From: an uncultured Campylobacter sp.
Lineage (GTDB): Bacteria; Campylobacterota; Campylobacteria; Campylobacterales; Campylobacteraceae
Reading direction: 5' to 3'
Length of the DNA stretch: 6,326 nucleotides
Assembly: GCA_900772495.1 (NCBI GenBank)
Contig: CAAHEJ010000100.1
Location: 1-6,326 of the forward strand
In this document: one piece after another, positions 1-4,777 of the stretch
Numbering within the stretch: position 1 is the stretch's first letter
Layout of the letters: the number at the start of each line of letters is the position of its first letter
Position numbers and translations under genes: made by a program
Notes under the pieces: model-generated
Databases searched by the model: none
Seen by the model: only the letters and a program-made list of their open reading frames with translations
Told to the model about the DNA's origin: nothing

Positions 1-648
1 ATTCTCGTGCCAATGCTTGTTGTCCCAATACTGAGAACTTTGAGCGATATTTGGGGTAAAGCGCACAGGGTCGCCACTACCGCCAAATGGTGGTGGTCCG
101 TTTGTGATGAGAAACTGCAAGACATTCGCAAAGATGATGAGCGTAGAAAGTGCCACAACGCCTTTTGCGTAGCCGCTGAATTCTTTGATTTTTACGCTTG
201 GTTCGAGTAAATCTTTACCCAAGACATTGTCCTTGCGGATAAAGAAAAGCATCAAAGCCATAGCCAAAATCACGCACCAATACACAACAAAAGCCCAAGT
301 ATAAGTGTGTAAGCCAAACATAGCCTCACCAAAGCCTTGTCCTATGTCTCTTGCGGCGTGGTTGCCCACATGGCGCAAGCCCTCAAACAAGAACCAAAAG
401 CCGCACAAAAAGACGAGCGCGACATATTTGATTTTCACGCCATATCGCACCATAAACAAGCCTAAAACGCCCACAGCAACCATACCAAAGCGTTCGTGTC
501 CGCAGAGCAAGCAAGGACTTTCGCCCTTAATGAAGCCCAAATAAACGCAAGCCATACCCACAGGCACGATTAAGATAATCGCCACAGCCGTGCTCATCAC
601 GAGATTGAAATTTTTCTCAGTAAGAAGAGAAGCAAAAAAATCTTTCAT
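1..648 (-). CDS. dsbI: DsbI, DsbB-like inner-membrane thiol oxidoreductase (partial, C-terminal part beyond left edge)
   Basis: The first 216 residues are visible and the frame is open to the window edge. Family knowledge: DsbI proteins are DsbB relatives that re-oxidise a periplasmic Dsb partner and pass electrons to quinone; Campylobacter DsbI carries a large C-terminal periplasmic beta-propeller, which would lie outside this window. Seen: a DsbB signature ESPCLLCGHER with the redox CXXC at C46/C49 after the first membrane helix (about 16-36), further hydrophobic helices at about 54-70, 74-90, 115-136 and 163-182, then a glycine/proline-rich exit into the periplasm. No cysteine pair lies between the third and fourth helices (about 91-114), where DsbB has its second redox pair; the other visible cysteines (34, 82, 125) lie in helices. 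Two ATGs are adjacent at 651 and 648; 648 is chosen because AAGGAG lies 6 nt before it. The gene follows dba with a 10-nt gap. Identification is strong; the C-terminal domain is inferred. Confidence 0.9.
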   Translation of the reverse strand, partial: MKDFFASLLTEKNFNLVMSTAVAIILIVPVGMACVYLGFIKGESPCLLCGHERFGMVAVGVLGLFMVRYGVKIKYVALVFLCGFWFLFEGLRHVGNHAARDIGQGFGEAMFGLHTYTWAFVVYWCVILAMALMLFFIRKDNVLGKDLLEPSVKIKEFSGYAKGVVALSTLIIFANVLQFLITNGPPPFGGSGDPVRFTPNIAQSSQYWDNKHWHEN

Positions 649-654
649 CATCTA

Positions 655-661
655 CTCCTTA
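655..661 (-). promoter_or_regulatory. dsbI ribosome binding site overlapping the dba stop codon
   Basis: On the minus strand the dba stop TAA (661-659) runs directly into GGAG, so the SD sequence AAGGAG (660-655) shares two bases with the stop codon and lies 6 nt before the dsbI ATG. This arrangement fits translational coupling of dsbI to dba, which I recall being reported for the C. jejuni dba-dsbI operon. Confidence 0.75.
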
Positions 662-826
662 CAGCGTGATGCCCGGCACCCAAGAAGATGCGCTCGCCAC
701 CATCCAAAGCACGAAGTCAAGTGCGATAGCACCGACTATCAAGCCAAAAGCCAAGCCTTCTTTTTGCGGCTTAAACCAAAGTAAAAGCACCGCTAAGAAC
801 GCCAACAAGTATTCTAAAAACTCCAT
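659..826 (-). CDS. dba: Dba, small hydrophobic membrane protein needed for DsbI function
   Basis: A 55-residue protein starting MEFLEYLLAF and ending SSWVPGITL. It has two hydrophobic stretches, about residues 6-18 and 25-46, separated by a short charged KPQKEG turn, so it is probably a hairpin inner-membrane protein. It has no cysteine, so it cannot itself be a redox carrier. Family knowledge: Dba (DsbI accessory) is encoded just before dsbI in Campylobacter and is needed for correct DsbI function. The start is well supported by AAAGGAGA (838-831), 4 nt before the ATG. It is the first gene of a two-gene operon read leftward, with a -10 box and inverted repeat immediately upstream. The identification rests on size, hydrophobicity and position before dsbI. 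Confidence 0.85.
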   Translation of the reverse strand: MEFLEYLLAFLAVLLLWFKPQKEGLAFGLIVGAIALDFVLWMVASASSWVPGITL

Positions 827-847
827 TGAATCTCCTTTAAAATGAAA

Positions 848-864
848 TTACAATGTGATTGTAA
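848..864 (-). promoter_or_regulatory. dba-dsbI promoter -10 box inside a 17-bp operator-like inverted repeat
   Basis: The sequence TTACAAT-GTG-ATTGTAA is a perfect 7-3-7 inverted repeat. On the minus strand its first half plus one base reads GTTACAAT (865-858), a good Campylobacter-type -10 (TACAAT, 863-858), which would place transcription start near 851 and give a leader of about 25 nt. A dyad lying on the -10 box is a typical repressor site. The C. jejuni operon is, as I recall, iron- and Fur-responsive. The arms resemble AT-rich Fur/PerR-type half-sites, but the 3-nt centre differs from the usual 7-1-7 layout, so the regulator is not identified. Confidence 0.55.
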
Positions 865-894
865 CTTGTTTTTATTGAAATTAAACATAAATTG

Positions 895-908
895 TTTTTT
901 TTTTTTTT
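895..908. repeat. T14 homopolymer (A14 on the dba strand)
   Basis: Fourteen consecutive T residues on the plus strand. Relative to the predicted dba transcription start (about 851) the tract covers roughly -44 to -57, the position of an UP-element or bent A-tract. On the plus strand it is followed by GTTATGAT, which could be read as a weak -10. Mononucleotide tracts of this length commonly vary by slipped-strand mispairing; an effect on transcription is inference. Confidence 0.6.
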
Positions 909-919
909 GTTATGATGAA

Positions 920-940
920 AATGTTACATAAAGAAACATT
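920..940. repeat. Short inverted repeat AATGTT-N9-AACATT
   Basis: Two perfect 6-bp arms (920-925 and 935-940) are separated by 9 nt, in the middle of the divergent intergenic region and about 70 bp upstream of the predicted dba start site. It could be a binding site for a dimeric regulator. In DNA this AT-rich, a chance match is also likely, and no T-run follows either arm that would make it a terminator. Confidence 0.3.
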
Positions 941-1050
941 GAGAGCGACAAGCTAAAATTATGACATTTGTTATAGAAATTCAAGCGTTTTTTAAATTTT
1001 TCTCAAAATCACTCAAACAAAGCGCAATAAAAAGCCAAATTTTTTGCAAA

Positions 1051-1083
1051 ATTCACATTAAATTCACACATAAAAGATAAAAT
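1051..1083 (+). promoter_or_regulatory. Promoter of the PepSY-like gene with phased ATTCACA direct repeats
   Basis: A -10 box TAAAAT lies at 1078-1083, 30 nt before the ATG, giving a leader of roughly 25 nt. Just upstream, ATTCACA occurs twice (1051-1057 and 1062-1068), with an 11-bp start-to-start spacing, about one helical turn, placing both copies on the same face of the DNA in the -20 to -40 zone. Same-face direct repeats at the -35 region are typical of OmpR/PhoB-family response-regulator activation; which regulator acts here is not known from the sequence. Confidence 0.5.
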
Positions 1084-1113
1084 GTGCTTTGATTTTGTTG
1101 AGAAAGGATTAAA

Positions 1114-1530
1114 ATGCTACGCAAAACGCTTATTGCGCTTGTTTTGGCGGCTACTTTACTGAACGCAGATATGATTATAGCGCCAAATTCTTTGCCGCAA
1201 AACATTCAAAACTTCATCAATACGCATTTTAAGGCGCAAATCGGACTTGTCGAAATGGACAGAAAATCTTATGAAATTTATCTCACGGACGGCACGGAGC
1301 TAGAATTTGACTTGATGGGCAACTGGACGGAGATAGAAAGCAAGCTTACGCCGATAGACTTTGCTGTGCTGCCCGCAAATATCGCAAGTATCATCAAAAA
1401 TCAATTCCCAAATACCACCCTTGTCGAAGTTGAGCGTAAAATCAACTACTACAAAATCAAGCTTTCAAACAGAATGAAAATCCGCATAGACCCAAACGGC
1501 ACGATTTTAAGCCAAAAGGTTGATGATTAA
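1114..1530 (+). CDS. Secreted PepSY-like (BLIP-fold, DUF2874-type) protein
   Basis: A 138-residue protein with a clear signal peptide: positive start MLRK, hydrophobic core to about residue 16, and likely cleavage after LNA at position 18. The mature part contains two related units of about 50-55 residues, roughly 26-76 and 85-136. Each begins with LP and a short helix (LPQNIQNFINTHF, LPANIASIIKNQF), then strand-like segments with V-E-x(3)-Y-x(2)-Y/K and a final D-x-x-G turn (DLMGNW, DPNGTI). This is the pattern of the PepSY-like beta-lactamase-inhibitor-fold family (PF11396 type). It has no cysteine or catalytic motif, so a binding or sensing role in the periplasm is more likely than enzymatic activity; no ligand can be assigned. 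The start is supported by AAAGGA 5-10 nt upstream. It is a single-gene unit, divergent from dba and convergent with the pEtN transferase gene. Confidence 0.8.
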   Translation: MLRKTLIALVLAATLLNADMIIAPNSLPQNIQNFINTHFKAQIGLVEMDRKSYEIYLTDGTELEFDLMGNWTEIESKLTPIDFAVLPANIASIIKNQFPNTTLVEVERKINYYKIKLSNRMKIRIDPNGTILSQKVDD

Positions 1531-1534
1531 AATT

Positions 1535-1567
1535 AACCGAATTTTTAATGGATTGCCGGCGGTTTTT
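1535..1567 (+). terminator. Weak candidate terminator after the PepSY-like gene
   Basis: AACCG (1535-1539) can pair with CGGTT (1560-1564), followed by a T run to 1567. The stem is only 5 bp with a 20-nt loop, although the loop contains the palindrome GCCGGC. It is much less convincing than the hairpin at 1596-1629. Confidence 0.25.
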
Positions 1568-1595
1568 ATAACAATCGACACAGCAAACTACAAAA

Positions 1596-1629
1596 AAAGC
1601 GTTATATTACTAATTTTAACTATCGCTTT
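1596..1629. terminator. Bidirectional hairpin terminator between convergent genes
   Basis: AAAGCG (1596-1601) pairs with CGCTTT (1624-1629), with further broken AT pairing inside the loop. On the minus strand the second arm runs into a stretch of seven T (1598-1592), ending the pEtN transferase transcript; on the plus strand it is followed by ATTTT, ending the PepSY-like transcript. The minus-strand stem overlaps the stop codon of the transferase gene. Confidence 0.55.
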
Positions 1630-3388
1630 ATTTTAAATCTTTATCATAATTCTTTCCGTCAATCAAACGCACTCTTTTGTCGTTAAATTCATCGCTAAAA
1701 AGGCTCAGCGTTTTGTCAAGCTCCACGCACTCAATGTCTAGCAAATCAAAAAGCGCGTGCATAAGATTATCGCTCATAAAAGGCTTGTGCTGCGCCTTTT
1801 GCACCTTTGTTACTATGTCGGGGTGTCGAGTTTTAAAGGTGTCGCTCATATAGATGATGAAAGGAATTTCGAGCGAATAGCGGTTTGGCTCGCCGTGTCC
1901 AGCGAAGTTGCGCGTGTCATAGACTTCATCGCCGTGGTCGCTGAGATAAAGCACTATGCTTTCATCATCTGCAAAGCGTTTCATCAGCTCGCTCACTACA
2001 AAATCATTGTAAAGAATGGCGTTAAGATACCTTACTCGGTTTCTCGCCTGCTTGAAATTTAGGCTTTGTCCCTTTTTCGCTCCGCTTGTAAAGCTGTCAA
2101 GCCCATTTTCTCGCAAATCATCAATCCCAAATTTCGCAAACTCATCAGGGTAGCGCACCTTGTAGCTTGTGTGCGTGCCCATCAAGTGAAAAATCAGCAT
2201 TTGATTAGGCTTTTGGTGCGTTTTAAGCCCGTCATACATTTCAAGCAGCCGTTCATCGCGCTTTTTGGCAAATTTATGCAAGCTCCCATAATCATAAAAA
2301 TCCGCGTGCAAGGCGATGGACTGCTGAGCGTTGCCATAAAGCGACACAGGCTCTTGCGTGCTTAAAAAGGCGGTAGAGTAGCCAAGCAACTTCATCGCAT
2401 CGACTAAATTCATTTGTTTATACCACGGCGTTGCGCCGTTTTCGACATTTGCAAAGGTTAAAATACGCATTAAATTTATAGAAGTAGCGGTGCTTGATGA
2501 GATGACATCATCAAAGATAAATAAATTTTGACTTTTAACAAGCTCAGCTAAGCGCGGTGTGGTAGGCAAATCATAGCCATAAATTTGCATATAATTGCGC
2601 TGTGTGCTTTCGCCGATGATGAGAACGATTTTTGAAATTTGCTTGCTTTGAGAGATATATTGCAACCCCCCCCCAGCACTTTGGGTGATTTTGTCTTTAA
2701 GCATAGCGTTGATTTCATCTTTTGATTTTGCTAGCTCTGCAACGGCGTTTTGCTGCTCTTTAATCTCAAAATGAATTCCCCCTACGGCGAAAAACAAAGC
2801 CGTTTTTTGCATTTGGTGCAAAACGCCCCATCTTTTGTAGTTGTCGCTGACAAAGAAAAGGATTATCAAGGCAAGCACGAGATGAATTCTGCGCGAAAAT
2901 TCAAACGAACGCCTTACCCGAAACACCGCCACGCTGATGATGATGAAAAGGGCAAGGACGATGAGCGTGCTTTGGTTGTCATACACATATAAATTTAAAA
3001 ACTCGCTCGTTTCGCGCATATTTGTCGCAAAAAATGTCGAAATGGCAACCGCATTAAGCGTAAAGTTGAAATTTATCAGCAAAAAGATATTTACTGCTCC
3101 GATGATGAAAGTGAGCCAAAAAAGCACATTGAGCAGCACTTGATACAATCTTGCTTTCAAAAGTAGGCAAAACGAAAAGATGATAAAAAAGCTTCCAAAA
3201 TTCCAAAAAAAATTTTTCATATATCGCTCGGCAAACTCGATAAAATCATCGCCAAAGCTAAGGCTGTGAAAGGTAAGGCTATTTACCAGCACGATATAAA
3301 AGAATTTCGCGCCCAAAACCGCGCTCACTTCGCCTGTGGTGAAAAAGGTTTTGAATTTTGTGAAAAAAGAGTTGAAAATTTGTGGCAT
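1628..3388 (-). CDS. eptC: Phosphoethanolamine transferase, EptC/CptA-like, with in-frame G9 tract
   Basis: A 586-residue inner-membrane enzyme of the sulfatase/alkaline-phosphatase fold that moves phosphoethanolamine from phosphatidylethanolamine to envelope acceptors. In C. jejuni EptC the known targets are lipid A, core heptose and flagellar rod protein FlgG. Seen: about five hydrophobic helices between residues 28 and 182, a soluble linker, then a periplasmic catalytic domain from about 253. Motifs: IIGESTQRNYMQIYGY (metal ligand E260; GESTQR resembles CptA), SSSTATS with the expected nucleophile T300, HLMGTH (H401, H406), and LYLSDHGDE (D484, H485) followed by AGHGEP. The 40-residue spacing E260-T300 equals that of neisserial EptA (E240-T280). 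The catalytic domain has a single cysteine (C554), so it lacks EptA-type disulfides. A G9 tract encodes G239-G241 in the linker. The start has AAAGGA 5 nt upstream and its own promoter. It could be a paralogue of EptC with another acceptor; the biochemical class is secure, the exact orthology less so. Confidence 0.85.
   Translation of the reverse strand: MPQIFNSFFTKFKTFFTTGEVSAVLGAKFFYIVLVNSLTFHSLSFGDDFIEFAERYMKNFFWNFGSFFIIFSFCLLLKARLYQVLLNVLFWLTFIIGAVNIFLLINFNFTLNAVAISTFFATNMRETSEFLNLYVYDNQSTLIVLALFIIISVAVFRVRRSFEFSRRIHLVLALIILFFVSDNYKRWGVLHQMQKTALFFAVGGIHFEIKEQQNAVAELAKSKDEINAMLKDKITQSAGGGLQYISQSKQISKIVLIIGESTQRNYMQIYGYDLPTTPRLAELVKSQNLFIFDDVISSSTATSINLMRILTFANVENGATPWYKQMNLVDAMKLLGYSTAFLSTQEPVSLYGNAQQSIALHADFYDYGSLHKFAKKRDERLLEMYDGLKTHQKPNQMLIFHLMGTHTSYKVRYPDEFAKFGIDDLRENGLDSFTSGAKKGQSLNFKQARNRVRYLNAILYNDFVVSELMKRFADDESIVLYLSDHGDEVYDTRNFAGHGEPNRYSLEIPFIIYMSDTFKTRHPDIVTKVQKAQHKPFMSDNLMHALFDLLDIECVELDKTLSLFSDEFNDKRVRLIDGKNYDKDLK
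2666..2674 (-). repeat. Poly-G tract (G9 on coding strand) inside the pEtN transferase gene
   Basis: Nine C on the plus strand are nine G on the coding strand, read as three Gly codons (residues 239-241) between the membrane part and the catalytic domain. The gene is in frame as given. Loss of one G gives a stop after about 279 residues and gain of one G a stop after about 272, both before the nucleophile T300. Poly-G tracts of this size are the classic contingency loci of Campylobacter. Confidence 0.85.
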
Positions 3389-3420
3389 TGTAATCCTTTA
3401 TTTTTTATGATAAAGATGCC

Positions 3421-3428
3421 ATTATAGC
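3421..3428 (-). promoter_or_regulatory. Promoter -10 of the pEtN transferase gene
   Basis: On the minus strand the sequence reads TTTTTGCTATAAT, an extended -10 (TGC followed by TATAAT, 3426-3421), close to a consensus Campylobacter sigma-70 promoter. Transcription would start near 3414, leaving a leader of about 26 nt that contains AAAGGA (3399-3394). The upstream T-run is supplied by the terminator hairpin of the preceding gene. Confidence 0.7.
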
Positions 3429-3429
3429 A

Positions 3430-3466
3430 AAAATTATAAAAAATTTGTCTTATTTTTTATAATTTT
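3430..3466 (-). terminator. AT-only perfect hairpin at the end of the class V aminotransferase gene
   Basis: A perfect 15-bp inverted repeat (3430-3444 and 3452-3466) has a 7-nt loop. Both arms are made only of A and T, and the downstream arm on the minus strand ends in five T (3433-3429). It begins within the stop codon of the aminotransferase gene and ends three bases before the -10 box of the transferase gene. An AT-only stem is weak per base pair but long; it would also work on the opposite strand. Confidence 0.55.
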
Positions 3467-4757
3467 AATTTTTCACGCATTTTTGCAAGGCGTCAAAGAA
3501 ATAATCAATGTCGCTTAAACCGTGCGTGTAGTGAAAACTCACCCTAAGCCAGCCCGGTTTTTGCTTTAAGGGTGCGTTGTCCTTTAAGCCAAGCAAGTCG
3601 TGTCCGTAAGGTCCAGCGCAAGCACAACCAGCTCTTGTTTCGATTTTATAGCCTTTGCTTAAATGATAAGCTAAGTCAAAGGGCGAAATTCCTGTGAGAT
3701 TAAAGGCAAAAATCGGCAAGCGGTTCGTTAAATTCGCCGCATAAAGCGTTAAAGTGTTTGAATTTTTAGCGTTAAATTCAGCCACTTTTTTGAAAAAATG
3801 CTCTTTTAAAAGCTCTTCTTGCCTTTCTATCGCCGCTACGCCTATGCTGTCCTTTATCTTAAAGGCAAGGCTAGCGCGGATAAGCTGTAAAATAGGCGGT
3901 GTGCCAGCTTCTTCAAGCCGCTCGAAATCGCACAGATAATCCACGCTCGTGCGTGAGACATAGCCCACAGTGCCGCCAGCCGCAAAGCTTGGCTTGTCGC
4001 CTAACAAGCTCTTTTTTATGGCTAAAAGTCCGCACGCGCCCACGCCGCCTAAAAGTTTGTGTGAGCTGATAAATAGGGCATCATAATGCTTGCAGGCTAT
4101 GTTTTTATAAGGTATAAAACTTGACGCGTCAAAGGCAACAAGGGCGTTGTGCTTGCGAAAGAGTTTTGAAAGCCTTTCATAGTCGCTTAAAATGCCCGTT
4201 ACATTTGACGCAAGCGTGAAACTAGCGATGATTTGGCGCGTTTTGTCAGCCTTTCTCGTCCGCTCTAATAAATTTTGCAAAAATTCAAAGTCGATTTCGC
4301 CGTTTTCATCAAGTGGCACGCGCACGCACTCACAAAGCCCTTCGCGAAATGAAAGCTCGTTAGAATGATGCTCATAAGGACTTATGATGACTAAGGGCAA
4401 GTTTTTGGGCTGAATTTTAGGGATAAATTTAGCCTTTAATTTTGGCGGAGCGTAAATTCCTAGTAACTCTTGGAATTTTTTTATCGCCGCTGATGAGCCA
4501 GCCCCGCAAGCAATAAGCGCGAATTCATCGCTTAAATTCAGGCTTTTTTTGATATAAGCCCTTGCATCTTCATAATGCTTTTGCGTGGCAAAGGAATTTA
4601 GCGAGCTATCAGAATGCGTATTTGCGTAGCTTAAAAGCACTTTTTTTATGGCTTTTTCCACGCTTTTAAGCCCCAGCGCACTTGCGGTAAAGTCAAAATG
4701 CCGCACGCCCTTTTTTAGGATGATGTCGCTTTTTAAATCATCAATTTGCATTTTCAA
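3465..4757 (-). CDS. Class V aminotransferase / SufS-CsdA-like cysteine desulfurase family protein
   Basis: A 430-residue cytoplasmic PLP enzyme, normal length for the family, which removes sulfur from cysteine or does related chemistry on amino acids. Seen: an N-terminal segment with NTHSDSS (46-52), glycine/serine-rich phosphate-binding loop CGAGSSAAIKK (84-94), the PYEHHSN cofactor-stacking region (H130/H131), LVAFDASS with D210 for the pyridine nitrogen, and ISSHKLLGG with the Schiff-base lysine K234. Near the C-terminus RAGCACAGPYGH aligns with the RxGxxCAxP motif of group II desulfurases, so C380 matches the persulfide cysteine; C378 is an extra nearby cysteine. It resembles C. jejuni Cj0791c, which also lies divergently before the Cj0792-flgS pair. 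The start is TTG at 4757, with AAGG 5 nt upstream; an ATG two codons later (4751) is 11 nt from that SD. Sulfur-transfer function is inferred: there are no Isc/Suf genes alongside. Confidence 0.85.
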   Translation of the reverse strand: MKMQIDDLKSDIILKKGVRHFDFTASALGLKSVEKAIKKVLLSYANTHSDSSLNSFATQKHYEDARAYIKKSLNLSDEFALIACGAGSSAAIKKFQELLGIYAPPKLKAKFIPKIQPKNLPLVIISPYEHHSNELSFREGLCECVRVPLDENGEIDFEFLQNLLERTRKADKTRQIIASFTLASNVTGILSDYERLSKLFRKHNALVAFDASSFIPYKNIACKHYDALFISSHKLLGGVGACGLLAIKKSLLGDKPSFAAGGTVGYVSRTSVDYLCDFERLEEAGTPPILQLIRASLAFKIKDSIGVAAIERQEELLKEHFFKKVAEFNAKNSNTLTLYAANLTNRLPIFAFNLTGISPFDLAYHLSKGYKIETRAGCACAGPYGHDLLGLKDNAPLKQKPGWLRVSFHYTHGLSDIDYFFDALQKCVKN

Positions 4758-4777
4758 AGAAGCCTTGAAAGAAATTT

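Larger units (their letters stand above)
827..1113. other. Divergent intergenic regulatory region between dba and the PepSY-like gene
   Basis: These 287 bases contain no credible gene. They hold the dba promoter with its inverted repeat (848-864), a T14 homopolymer (895-908), a short inverted repeat (920-940), an AT-rich stretch of about 110 bases in which I see nothing definite, and then the rightward promoter with direct repeats (1051-1083). The only reading frame, 14 codons from 912 to 956, has no SD sequence and is not called. Confidence 0.7.

Noticed and set aside
7..784. Plus-strand frames of 64-79 codons at the left end
   Set aside because: The minus strand encodes DsbI and Dba with recognised motifs and SD sequences; the plus-strand frames are lysine- and proline-rich shadows.
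912..956. A 14-codon frame after the T14 tract
   Set aside because: It has no SD sequence and is too short to distinguish from chance; the T14 tract does not lie inside it, so phase variation of this frame is not supported.
1757..2365. Two plus-strand reading frames of about 100 codons opposite the pEtN transferase gene
   Set aside because: They lie fully antisense to a gene with intact catalytic motifs, have no SD sequence, and give translations that look like reverse-complement shadows without domain features.
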